Shown here in pieces: positions 7,653 through 16,186 of a DNA stretch of 64,000 nt. The stretch is taken from contig JAFUFW010000016.1 of assembly GCA_017469685.1 (NCBI GenBank), forward strand, positions 1-64,000, read 5' to 3'. Under the pieces are notes generated by a model, which did no database searches, had not been told where the DNA came from, and saw only the letters and a list, made by a program, of their open reading frames with translations. The DNA is from Bacteroidaceae bacterium (GTDB lineage: Bacteria; Bacteroidota; Bacteroidia; Bacteroidales; Bacteroidaceae). The position numbers and the translations under genes are program-made. Position 1 is the stretch's first letter. Every line of letters starts with the position of its first letter.

Positions 7653-7660
7653 TACATTTG
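7653..7660 (+). promoter_or_regulatory. -7 box TACATTTG for the alanine-rich lipoprotein
   Basis: TACATTTG fits TAnnTTTG and lies 54 nt before the ATG at 7715. The -33 region is A/T-rich without a clean TTTG. It is divergent from the Wzi-like promoter across an A-rich 135-bp gap. Confidence 0.55.
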
Positions 7661-7714
7661 CCAACGCGATAATCAAAAAAGATGTCGCAATCAATAATAA
7701 TTAAAGAAGCAAAA

Positions 7715-8419
7715 ATGAAGAAACTTTTCTATCTGGCAATGGCTGTAGCAGCCATTAGCCTTGCCTCCTGCGGAGGCCGTACGGCAGCGACTGCCGAACT
7801 CGACTCACTGGCATGTGATTCATCTGCTTGCTGCGAGAAACAATGTCCTAAGGCTCAAGCCAATGAGGTTGTAGCCCTGCTGGGTGAGCAGCTCAAGAGC
7901 GCAGACCCCGAGCAGATTAAGGGCATTGCCACCACTATCGGCGAGAAGGTTGCTCAGTTCCTTTCTAAGGGCGACACTGAAGCTGCCGAGACCTACACCG
8001 CCGTCATCTCAAACTTCATTGCCGAGAATGCTGCCAAGCTCCAGGAGATTGGAGCCACTGAAGCCGTAACACAGGCCCTCGCTAAGGTCGAAGGTCTGCC
8101 CTCTGACATCATTGAGACTGCCACTGAGGCTGTCACTGGCGTCAAGAGCGCTGCCCTCACCTCCGCCATCAGCGCTATTGCCAAGGGCGAGAGCGTGGTC
8201 GACGCTGTCAAGGCTGCTGCCACCGAGGTGGCTGCCGACGGTCAGCAAATAGCCGACGATGCTAAGGCTACTGTAGAAGCTGTCCCCGAGGCTGTGCAGG
8301 AAGCTGCCAAGGCTAAGACTGAGGAAGCTGCCGAGAACGTGAAGCAGCAGGCTACCGATGCTGCCAACAAGGCTATCGACGATGCCGCAGCCGCTGCAAA
8401 AAAGAAGCTCGGCCTGTAA
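7715..8419 (+). CDS. Alanine-rich helical lipoprotein of unknown function
   Basis: The product is 234 residues from the ATG at 7715, which opens on MKKLFYLAMAVAAISLASC, a lipoprotein signal with Cys19. The upstream ATG at 7682 would bury that signal and was rejected. After the lipobox comes a cysteine cluster (C-D-S-S-A-C-C-E-K-Q-C), then an almost entirely helical Ala/Glu/Lys/Val sequence with A-x-x-A-x-x-A spacing. It ends in K-x-x-A-x-D-A-A-N-K-A-I-D-D-A-A-A-A-A-K-K-K-L-G-L, like an amphipathic or coiled-coil tail. I do not recognise a named family. It has its own promoter and a strong terminator, so it is a single-gene unit. Confidence 0.7.
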   Translation: MKKLFYLAMAVAAISLASCGGRTAATAELDSLACDSSACCEKQCPKAQANEVVALLGEQLKSADPEQIKGIATTIGEKVAQFLSKGDTEAAETYTAVISNFIAENAAKLQEIGATEAVTQALAKVEGLPSDIIETATEAVTGVKSAALTSAISAIAKGESVVDAVKAAATEVAADGQQIADDAKATVEAVPEAVQEAAKAKTEEAAENVKQQATDAANKAIDDAAAAAKKKLGL

Positions 8420-8439
8420 GTCCTACAATAGTTTATCAA

Positions 8440-8484
8440 CGAACGGATGGAGAACCCTTGCTCTCCATCCGTTCGTTTTTTTTT
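8440..8484 (+). terminator. Intrinsic terminator after the alanine-rich lipoprotein gene
   Basis: Perfect 14-bp stem (8440-8453 with 8462-8475), 8-nt loop, and nine T immediately after. Confidence 0.9.
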
Positions 8485-8787
8485 CTGTATTCCTCATTAT
8501 CTTATTGCTCATCCCTTGGGTGGGCAGTACAAGTTTTTCTGTTAACTCTTCAAGTTTTGTATGAAATTACTATTGTTTTATAGGTGCTTTTTTCTGTTCT
8601 TATAAGGTTAAACTATGAATAATCGCAATTTTTTTCACCCTTTTCGTGATTATTTTATCTTTTTATTGCCCTATATATTAAAATATCTTTTTACCTTTGC
8701 GTCGTTTTTTTAAGTCTTTTTGGCTTTACTATTCAGTTTTTAAGATTAATAATATAATTTACAAGATTCATGACAGAAGTAAAAACG
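8485..8787 (+). promoter_or_regulatory. A/T-rich gap with -7 box before the subtilase gene
   Basis: This 300-nt gap is A/T-rich and holds no ORF of note. A -7 box TACCTTTG at 8692-8699 suggests transcription starts near 8705, leaving a leader of about 80 nt. The best -33 candidate (ATTG) is spaced too far, so the promoter may be weak or activator-dependent. Confidence 0.45.
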
Positions 8788-11700
8788 ATGATGAAGAGAT
8801 TGTTGTTAGCGCTGTTCATCGGAAGCGTAGCTGCAAGCGGACTGGCACAGGATGACAACAGCAGCAAGTTCTCGGTTACGACACAGATGTTCCTCGACGA
8901 GATGGCAGGGAATATTACTGTTGAACGCGAAACGAAGAAAGAGAAGCAACTGGGCTTGAAGCCTATCGATGAGTCGTGGCAGCGTCGCCACAGCAAAAAC
9001 GATGGCCGTCTTTACGCAGCCCCCGACACAATTGACGGTAAGGCCTATATCGCTGCCTACCTGCGGCTGGCTGATGCCTCAGCCGTGAGCGAGGTGGAGG
9101 CTTTGGGCGTGGTGCTTCAGGAAGAGTTCAACAACGGACTCTGGACTTCACTCATACCTGTGGATAAAATCAACGAGGTTTCCGGCATCTCCAATGTGCG
9201 ACGCATCAACGTCTCGCCCTTGAAGAATGCATTCACCAAGACAGCTCGTGAGAAGACCAATACGGACGACGCTCTTACACTCTCTACTGATGCTATCTCG
9301 GCCGGCCTGAAACAGAAGTACGACGGCACGGGCGTTGTGCTCGGCATCATCGATGCGGGTATCGACTTCAACCACATTGCCTTTAAGGACGCCAGCGGCA
9401 ACAGCCGTATCAAGCAGGCTTATGTTTATAATGGCAGTAAGGCTACAACCTACACAGGAAGCCAAATTACCAGTAGCCTGACTGATGACAATACAGGCGA
9501 CCACGGCACCCACACTTCAACGACAGCCGGCGGTTCGAGCGTTAAGGTCAGTGGCTCCACGGTGACTGTGACCGACGACCACGCAAACGCCACCTATGGC
9601 GGTATGGCCCCGGGCGCTGACCTCTATCTGGCTGGCATCAACGGTTTGTCTTCAACATATCTGGACAATGCTGTAAAAAATATGTGTACCTATGCCGACG
9701 GCCAGGGCAAACCGCTGGTGGTCAGCAACAGCTGGGGCTCGCAGTTCGGTCCGCATGATGGAACGGGCGATGAGGCTGATGTCTATAACTCACTCTTCGG
9801 CGACAGCCACCCCAACCGTGTGGCCTTGTTTGCAGCCTCTAACGATGGTGGAAAGTCGAAGGACAATGAAGGCGGCGGTTACCACCTTACGGGTACGGCC
9901 TCCAGCAGCAGCCCGCTGCGTTCTATCTTGCGTGCAGCCTCATATTCTAATACCGATGCAGGCTACTACTATTATGGCGTAATAGCAAATGCCTGGTGCC
10001 GTTCGACGAGCGTCAGCAGCATGACCTGCAAGATTTATGTACTTGATAGCAGTACCGGAGCCGTGAAGACTACGGTGACGGTAAATCCTTCTGCGAACGG
10101 CACCACGGTGTCGGGCCTGAGCTCTTACTACACCGGCACGCTCTATGCCTATAAGGACTATGTCAGCTCCAACAAGACTCAGATTCTGCTCTACGCCTCT
10201 GGTCTGACGTCGAAGAGCACTTCCACCACCACCCAAAATGGTTCAACCTATTACAAAAGTAAATATACCTTGGCCGTTGAGTTCGCGCCCAGCAGCGGCA
10301 CGGCGGTCATCGACGCATGGGGAGGCTCGTACGGCTACTTCACCAATCATCTGACGACCAGCGGCTACACGTGGACGGCGGGCACCGATGATGGTTGCTA
10401 CAGCGATGAGGCCACAATCTCCAACGCCATCTCCATCGGCGCCTACGTATCGGCTAATACTTGGAAGGACTACAACGGTACGTCGCATAGCATGGCCGAT
10501 GAGTACACCATAGGCGACATCGCCGGTTTCTCCAGTTGGGGTACGGCAGCGAAGAACCCTGTCGGCGTGATGATTCCTTGGATCTCGGCACCGGGTGCCC
10601 GTCTGGCTGCTGGTGTCAATCACAACCACACGGCATCGGTCGATGACTATAGCTACTACGATGCATACAAGGAAGACCTGGTTGTCAACAGCACGACCAA
10701 TCCCTATGCCATGATGGAGGGAACCTCGATGGCTACGCCTACGGCGGCCGGCATCGTGGCTCTTTGGATGCAGGCCTCGCTCGACGCGAATGCACAGCAC
10801 AAGAACTTGACCGTCAACGACGTGAAGACCATCATGAAGGAGACGGCCATCACCGACTCCTACACCACCACAGGCGCCAACAAGGACCACTTCGGCAACG
10901 GAAAGATCGATGCCCTGGCTGGTATCAAGTACATCCTCGGCGCTACCAGCGACCCAAGCATTTCGGTGGACCAGAACGAGGTGGCCTTCGAGGAATGCTA
11001 CGCCACGAAGCAGTACACCAAGACAGTCACGGTGTCTGGTGCGAACCTGGAGGGGGACATCACGGTTAGCAAGTCGGGAAGCAACGTCTTCTCCGTCGAT
11101 AAGACCAGCATCACGCAATCGAACGGCATGGCTTCGGCCACGCTGACCATTACCTATGCCCCCACCTCGGCCGGCACACATACGGGTACCATTACCCTCA
11201 CGAGCACCAATGCTGAGACAGTGACCATCAGTCTCACCGGTACAGCAGAGGCCGCAACGCCGACCATCGTAGCCGACAAGGAGGGCCTTGAGTTTGCCGC
11301 TCTGCTCGAAAAGGATGCCACGCAGACTGTTAACGTCAGCAGCCGCTTCCTCACGGGTGACATCACGGCAACGCTTACTGATGCCGCCGGCGTCTTCTCA
11401 TTGGATAGGACCAGCCTTGAGGCTACAGAGGATGGCGTGGAACTGACCGTCACCTTCAATGCTTCGGAGGAAGGCACTTACACAGGCACTCTCCTGCTCG
11501 CCAGCGCCGGTGCCGCTAACGTATCCATCACCCTTTCGGCCACTGCCAAGGAGGGCGGCACGGCAAGCGATGCCTTCCTCAATATAGCCAAGTACGAGAC
11601 TATCGACGAGGCAGGTTGGAATAAGACCTATGTGAACTCCTTGTATCAATATACGCGTTACGAGGACGACGAGGTGGCTTGGCTCACCTTGCCGCTCTAT

Positions 11701-13938
11701 GGAGCATGGAGCTCTGTCTACTATTCGCCTTACGCTCAGAAGTGGATAGCAAGTAGCATGGGCACGTCGAACACCTATGCCGGAGTTGACTGGACGGCGA
11801 ATGATGTGTTCCCGGGCAGTGCGAAGTACTTCACTGGAACGTCGGGTAATGGCCGCGCTCGAGCTATAGGTTATAACAACAGTAGTACCACAGATGTCAA
11901 AGCGGTCTCTTTCTACGTGACCAACACATCTGCCGTGAAGGCTTCCGGACTTGGACGCTCTGGCGTGAGCAGCTCCTATCCCGCTGCCTTGAAGGCGTAT
12001 GAGTGCACCGTCAATGCCGACGGTTCGCTCACTGCTGCAACAACGGCTGCGAAGAGTGCCACAAGTACTTCTACCAGCACAACGCCGTTCGTTATCTCCG
12101 TCGACGGCCTCGATGCCGCGAAGGTTTATAAGGTTGAGGCCAGCATCTACCGTGGATATATGTACGAAATCGCCTTCCAGACACCTATCGAAGTCGACAA
12201 GACGCCGCAGCTCGCCGTAGAGCCTACCGAACTGACGTTTGAGACTCCGCTGGGCGTGGAGCAGGTGAAGCAGTTCGCCGTGAAGGGTAAGTACCTGACG
12301 AACCCCGTCACCATCGAATGTGACAACGAAGCCTTCCAGCTCGATGCAGAGGGAATAACGGCTGCCAAAGCCAACGCCGGAGCCACCATTAGCGTATCCT
12401 TTAATCCTAAAGAGAAGGGCGAACAGACAGGCATCCTCACGCTCTCCTCCGAGGGCGCAGAGTCCATCACCGTCAGCCTGACAGCTACTCCCCTGCAGCC
12501 CACGCTGAGCGCCGAGCCTACGTCGGTAGCCTTCAATACCATCGAAGCTGGCCTAACAACCACAGCCACCTTCACAGTGATGGGTACGAACCTCTCCAGC
12601 GCCGTGCAGGCCTCGTTGACAGACGACAATGGCGTATTCCTCCTTAGCGAGGACGATGCAACGCTGTCTCTCGACGAAGTAGCGCAGGGCAAGGCCGTAA
12701 CGCTGACCTTTGCGCCCTCTGCGGCAGGCAGCTATGCGGGCAGCATTGAACTTACCAGCACCTATGCTGAGCCTGTCATCATCACCCTGACGGCTACTGC
12801 AACGGATCCCGTGCCGACCATCACGGCCAGCGAGAGCGCCCTCGCCTTCTCGGGAAGCACCGACACCGACATAACCAAGACCTTCATCGTCAGTGGTCGT
12901 GCGCTGTCGGAAGATATAGCCGTGATACTGACAGACCCGCGTCACGTCTTTGCCGTCAGCGCACAGAGCGTTGCCGCAACCTCTGAAGGCACGGAAGTCA
13001 CCGTCACCTTCAACTCTGCCGAGGAGGGCGACTTCACCGGTTCCATAAAGCTTTCGAGCGAAGGCGCTGCCGACGTCGTCGTTGCCCTCACCGCCTCTGC
13101 CATGAACGGTGGCACAGCCAGCGACAACTACCTCAACATCGCCAAATACCAGACGATTGACGAGGCTGGATGGAACAAGACGTATGTCAATACGCTCTAC
13201 AAGTACACCGAGTACGAGGACGACGAGGTGGCATGGCTTACAATGCCTGTCTATGGAGCATGGGTAGGTACCTATTACAACTCACACCCACAAAAGTGGA
13301 TTACGAGCAATGTAACCTCTACAAACAATAAGTATGCAGGTACGACTTGGAGCAGCAGTGCGGAACTGCTTGGTAGTTCGCCCTACTTTACTGCTTCAAG
13401 CGGTAATGGTTCTCCACGCGCCATGGGCTACAACGCCAGACTGAGCTATACTCAAGAGACTGTAACCTTCTACGTCACCAATACCACAGCCGTGAAATTG
13501 CTTGGTACTGGGCAAAGCCGCTCGAGCAGCAGCTATCCTGCAACCTTGAAGGTTTATGAGTGCACCGTAAGCGATGAAGGCGTACCTGCGGCTTCTACAA
13601 CCGCCGTGAAGAGCGCCGCGAACTCTGCTACATCCGGAACTTTCGTACTGACGGCAACAGACCTTGATGCCGCGAAGGTCTATAAGGTTGAGGCTGCCAC
13701 CTATCGCAGCTACATCTGCGAGATTGCTTTCCAGACGCCGCTGAAGAAGAAACTCATCGGTGATGTCAACCGCGACGGAACGATCACCATCGCCGACGTT
13801 ACAGCCATCGTCAACATCATCCTCGGTAAGGAGACGGCCGAAGATAACTACGACCACGAAGCTGCCGACGTCAACCGCGATGCAAGCATCACCATTGCCG
13901 ATGTCACAGCCCTCGTCAACATCATTCTCGGGAAATAA
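8788..13938 (+). CDS. Secreted S8 (subtilisin-like) serine protease with repeat modules and C-terminal dockerin
   Basis: The product is about 1716 residues. ATGs at 8788 and 8791 both open on a Sec signal (M-K-R-L-L-L-A-L-F); the earlier one at 8770 adds six polar residues. A propeptide-like region runs to about 165. The S8 triad is intact: Asp189 in I-I-D-A-G-I-D, His239 in G-D-H-G-T-H-T, Ser647 in E-G-T-S-M-A-T-P, with a large insertion between His and Ser. From about 720 there are several HYDIN/ASPM-like Ig repeats (I-T-L-T-S-x-x-A-E-x-V-x-I-x-L-T). Two copies of a roughly 200-residue module begin G-G-T-A-S-D-x-x-L-N-I-A-K-Y. Residues from about 1656 form two dockerin repeats (D-V-N-R-D-x-x-I-T-I-A-D-V-T). 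No T9SS tail is seen. It is probably exported and cell-associated, and degrades protein. Confidence 0.9.
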   Translation: MMKRLLLALFIGSVAASGLAQDDNSSKFSVTTQMFLDEMAGNITVERETKKEKQLGLKPIDESWQRRHSKNDGRLYAAPDTIDGKAYIAAYLRLADASAVSEVEALGVVLQEEFNNGLWTSLIPVDKINEVSGISNVRRINVSPLKNAFTKTAREKTNTDDALTLSTDAISAGLKQKYDGTGVVLGIIDAGIDFNHIAFKDASGNSRIKQAYVYNGSKATTYTGSQITSSLTDDNTGDHGTHTSTTAGGSSVKVSGSTVTVTDDHANATYGGMAPGADLYLAGINGLSSTYLDNAVKNMCTYADGQGKPLVVSNSWGSQFGPHDGTGDEADVYNSLFGDSHPNRVALFAASNDGGKSKDNEGGGYHLTGTASSSSPLRSILRAASYSNTDAGYYYYGVIANAWCRSTSVSSMTCKIYVLDSSTGAVKTTVTVNPSANGTTVSGLSSYYTGTLYAYKDYVSSNKTQILLYASGLTSKSTSTTTQNGSTYYKSKYTLAVEFAPSSGTAVIDAWGGSYGYFTNHLTTSGYTWTAGTDDGCYSDEATISNAISIGAYVSANTWKDYNGTSHSMADEYTIGDIAGFSSWGTAAKNPVGVMIPWISAPGARLAAGVNHNHTASVDDYSYYDAYKEDLVVNSTTNPYAMMEGTSMATPTAAGIVALWMQASLDANAQHKNLTVNDVKTIMKETAITDSYTTTGANKDHFGNGKIDALAGIKYILGATSDPSISVDQNEVAFEECYATKQYTKTVTVSGANLEGDITVSKSGSNVFSVDKTSITQSNGMASATLTITYAPTSAGTHTGTITLTSTNAETVTISLTGTAEAATPTIVADKEGLEFAALLEKDATQTVNVSSRFLTGDITATLTDAAGVFSLDRTSLEATEDGVELTVTFNASEEGTYTGTLLLASAGAANVSITLSATAKEGGTASDAFLNIAKYETIDEAGWNKTYVNSLYQYTRYEDDEVAWLTLPLYGAWSSVYYSPYAQKWIASSMGTSNTYAGVDWTANDVFPGSAKYFTGTSGNGRARAIGYNNSSTTDVKAVSFYVTNTSAVKASGLGRSGVSSSYPAALKAYECTVNADGSLTAATTAAKSATSTSTSTTPFVISVDGLDAAKVYKVEASIYRGYMYEIAFQTPIEVDKTPQLAVEPTELTFETPLGVEQVKQFAVKGKYLTNPVTIECDNEAFQLDAEGITAAKANAGATISVSFNPKEKGEQTGILTLSSEGAESITVSLTATPLQPTLSAEPTSVAFNTIEAGLTTTATFTVMGTNLSSAVQASLTDDNGVFLLSEDDATLSLDEVAQGKAVTLTFAPSAAGSYAGSIELTSTYAEPVIITLTATATDPVPTITASESALAFSGSTDTDITKTFIVSGRALSEDIAVILTDPRHVFAVSAQSVAATSEGTEVTVTFNSAEEGDFTGSIKLSSEGAADVVVALTASAMNGGTASDNYLNIAKYQTIDEAGWNKTYVNTLYKYTEYEDDEVAWLTMPVYGAWVGTYYNSHPQKWITSNVTSTNNKYAGTTWSSSAELLGSSPYFTASSGNGSPRAMGYNARLSYTQETVTFYVTNTTAVKLLGTGQSRSSSSYPATLKVYECTVSDEGVPAASTTAVKSAANSATSGTFVLTATDLDAAKVYKVEAATYRSYICEIAFQTPLKKKLIGDVNRDGTITIADVTAIVNIILGKETAEDNYDHEAADVNRDASITIADVTALVNIILGK

Positions 13939-13970
13939 AAATCACCCCCAAAACCACATTTCAATCAGAA

Positions 13971-14001
13971 AACGCCCATTCCATCGATTGGAATGGGCGT
14001 T
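13971..14001 (+). terminator. Perfect palindromic hairpin (shared terminator family)
   Basis: A 13-bp perfect stem, 13971-13983 with 13989-14001, loop TCGAT. Its arms are nearly identical to those of the hairpins at 335-369 and 14882-14918. The following T-run is weak (CTCGTTTCC), so it may stop transcription poorly or mainly protect the mRNA end. Confidence 0.7.
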
Positions 14002-14168
14002 CTCGTTTCCTCACCTGTGCGGGCGAGTGGGAGAGGAGGGTTGGCGGTTTTGGGTGGATCACCATGGTGGGACACCTAAAAGAGCCGGCCGTGTTGCGGA
14101 ATTGTTGCGGGCGGCAGCTTATTTCTTCGCGCGTCATATTGATATATGTTAATGGCGTTATGAATTTG

Positions 14169-14198
14169 TTTGCTTATGATGATTTTTTGTTATCTTTG
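14169..14198 (+). promoter_or_regulatory. Promoter of the HU-like gene
   Basis: TTTG at 14169-14172, 18-nt spacer, TATCTTTG at 14191-14198; leader about 65 nt. Confidence 0.65.
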
Positions 14199-14266
14199 CA
14201 GCGTTATATTACTTCATAAGAGATAAATACATCGTAATATCATTACATTTTAAGACATTACACGTT

Positions 14267-14881
14267 ATGGCAATACATACTGTTAAATATACAGTTCATC
14301 AGGACCCTCCGCGTCAGGACGGACAGCCCGCAGGTTTGCACGTGCGTGCGCATGAGTTAGAAGGTGTGAATACCGCGCAGCTGGTGGCCGATGTAGGTCG
14401 GCGCGAGGGGCAATTGTATTCTGCGGGCACAATTTCGGGCGTTCTCACAGACCTCTCTGATTGGTTGGCTGAATATCTTGCCGGCGGCCATGCCGTGACG
14501 CTCACGGGCATAGGCACCTTCACCCCGCACGTAGAGGGCGAGGTGGCAGATGACGAGCGTGGCCGGAGCGTCGGGCGTCTGCGCGTCGGCAGCGTGCATT
14601 TCGCACCTTCAGCCGAGTTGCTGGAGAGCGTCAATAGGCTCACGTCGTTCGAGCGTGTGGCTGCTACGCGCACGGCGGAGATCACTGATGCCGAACTTGA
14701 CGCCTTCCTCGCGAGCCACTTTGCCGCGCATCCATGCCTGCAGCGCCACCACGTAGAGCGCCACTTCAGCCTCTCGAAGCGCCGCGCCCTTGCCCTCGTC
14801 GGCCGCCTCGTAGCTTCCGGCCGCCTACGCCTCGCCCCAGGCGCTACTCTCCACTCCGCCGCCTACGTGCCTGCCAACTAA
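14267..14881 (+). CDS. HU-family (HU-like) DNA-binding protein with C-terminal extension
   Basis: The product is 204 residues. Residues about 1-125 follow the Bacteroidetes 'HU-like' fold: an N-terminal strand (V-K-Y-T-V-H-Q-D-P), helices with V-A-D-V-G-R-R-E-G, then G-H-A-V-T-L-T-G-I-G-T-F-T-P-H, equivalent to the HU strand after the dimerisation helices. The C-terminal 75 residues (from about I-T-D-A-E-L) form a helical domain with R-H-H-V-E-R-H-F-S-L-S-K-R-R-A-L-A-L-V-G-R-L, resembling a small winged-helix-like unit. It is a nucleoid-type protein by family; its target is unknown. It has its own promoter and ends at the bidirectional terminator, so it is monocistronic. Confidence 0.75.
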   Translation: MAIHTVKYTVHQDPPRQDGQPAGLHVRAHELEGVNTAQLVADVGRREGQLYSAGTISGVLTDLSDWLAEYLAGGHAVTLTGIGTFTPHVEGEVADDERGRSVGRLRVGSVHFAPSAELLESVNRLTSFERVAATRTAEITDAELDAFLASHFAAHPCLQRHHVERHFSLSKRRALALVGRLVASGRLRLAPGATLHSAAYVPAN

Positions 14882-14918
14882 AAAAACGCCCATTTCATCG
14901 ATTGAAATGGGCGTTTTT
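14882..14918. terminator. Bidirectional terminator between HU-like and GH88 genes
   Basis: Perfect 16-bp stem, 14882-14897 with 14903-14918, loop TCGAT. The A-run and T-run at the stem ends give a usable U-tract on both strands. It sits between convergent genes. Confidence 0.9.
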
Positions 14919-14938
14919 GTCTTCGCGCGGGTATGACT

Positions 14939-16186
14939 TTACGAGGCTTTGCGTGCTCTGATTAGGGCTTCGATATAATAGTAGTCGGCGTAGCTCATAG
15001 AAGCGTTTATCTCGGAGCCTGCGGGATGGTGGCCGGTGCTGTGGAGCAGGAAGGCGGGGCAGAGGTCGCCTCCGCGCCATTCAGGCTGGCGCAGGGTCTC
15101 TAATGTAAGATTGGCCACTCGGAGGTATTCTTTGGCTTTGTCTGGGGCTACATAGCCGGCCAGCTCAAAGAGGGCTGATGCCACGACGCAAGCCGCCGAG
15201 GCATCGCGCGGAGCCACAGAGTCGGAGGGCGTAAGCTCGGTGAGAGCCGTCGTGGCGATGCGTGGGTCGTTGAAATCCCAGAATGGCACGCCGTCGGCTG
15301 GCAGTTGCTTCAGATAGGCGTCAGTGACTTTTTGTGCGAAGTCGAGATAGCGCTGTTCGTGGGTGTAGCGATAACACATGGTGTAGCCGTAGATGGCCCA
15401 AGCCTGCCCGCGGGCCCACATCGTGGTGTCGCCCAGCCCCTGATGGGTGCAGCCGCGGATGAAATGACCGTCGAGGGAGTCGTAGACGGCCACGTGGTAG
15501 CCTACGCCGTCGTCATGGAAATGGTAAGTCATAGTCGTGTCGGCATGGCTCATGGCTATCTGTCGCAGAGAATCGCTGCCGCCGTTCTCGGCTGCCCAGA
15601 AGAGGAGCTCGAGGTTGATCATGTTGTCCATGATGGTGTTGTGGCCGCCATAGTCCGCTACGTGGCGGGGCCAGGAGAGGATAGTGCCGGCGCGAGGGTT
15701 GAAGAGGGTGGCCAAAGTGTCGGCACAGGCCAGCAACACATGCTTATATTCTTCGTCGGCAGTGAGGCGGTAGCCGTTGAGGAAACTGATGATGACGAGG
15801 AAGCCGAGGTCGTGGTCGTAGGCTGGCGTCTGAGCAAGGAAGGCCAGCGGCTGGGTGAAGCGCCGTGCCTGAGAGAGGATGGCAGTGTCGGCTGTGGCTT
15901 CGTAGTCGTACCAGAGCGTGCCAGGGAAGAATCCTCCGCACCACTCCGTTTTATCAACGCGCCTCAGGTTCCAATGTTGCTCGCCGGCGAGGATGTTGCG
16001 GGGTGAGAGGGTGTAGTCGATGACACCGGTCGAGTCGGCGAGCTCGGCGAGGGTGCGACGCAGCTGGCTGTCGCAGTAGGCCAAGTCGGAGTCTACGGTG
16101 TCGCGGTCGGCGGCAACTGATGTGCAGGCTGTGACCATTAGCATCGCTAATGTGGCTAATGTGAAGGTTTTAGCAATCTTTCTCAT
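14939..16186 (-). CDS. GH88 unsaturated glucuronyl hydrolase-like lipoprotein
   Basis: The product is 415 residues with a lipoprotein signal (M-V-T-A-C, Cys21). The (alpha/alpha)6-barrel GH88 family is recognised from W-C-G-G-F-F-P-G-T-L-W, Y-D-H-D-L-G-F (Asp126), I-M-D-N-M-I-N-L (Asp187) and W-A-R-G-Q-A-W-A-I-Y-G-Y. The two Asp match the catalytic pair of Bacillus unsaturated glucuronyl hydrolase. Such enzymes hydrate and release the 4,5-unsaturated uronic acid left by polysaccharide lyases. The start overlaps the stop of the GH97 gene in an ATGA, so translation is coupled. No lyase is seen in the window, so the polysaccharide is unknown. It is probably periplasmic and membrane-anchored. Confidence 0.88.
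   Translation of the reverse strand: MRKIAKTFTLATLAMLMVTACTSVAADRDTVDSDLAYCDSQLRRTLAELADSTGVIDYTLSPRNILAGEQHWNLRRVDKTEWCGGFFPGTLWYDYEATADTAILSQARRFTQPLAFLAQTPAYDHDLGFLVIISFLNGYRLTADEEYKHVLLACADTLATLFNPRAGTILSWPRHVADYGGHNTIMDNMINLELLFWAAENGGSDSLRQIAMSHADTTMTYHFHDDGVGYHVAVYDSLDGHFIRGCTHQGLGDTTMWARGQAWAIYGYTMCYRYTHEQRYLDFAQKVTDAYLKQLPADGVPFWDFNDPRIATTALTELTPSDSVAPRDASAACVVASALFELAGYVAPDKAKEYLRVANLTLETLRQPEWRGGDLCPAFLLHSTGHHPAGSEINASMSYADYYYIEALIRARKAS

Larger units (their letters stand above)
13939..14266 (+). other. Gap between subtilase and HU-like genes
   Basis: This 328-nt gap contains the palindromic terminator (13971-14001), a GC-rich stretch of about 120 nt without recognisable gene or repeat, and the promoter of the HU-like gene (14169-14198). 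Nothing else was seen. Confidence 0.5.

Noticed and set aside
10243-11181. 312-residue antisense frame within the subtilase gene
   Set aside because: Opposes a clearly coding gene; composition follows its codon bias; no recognisable domains.
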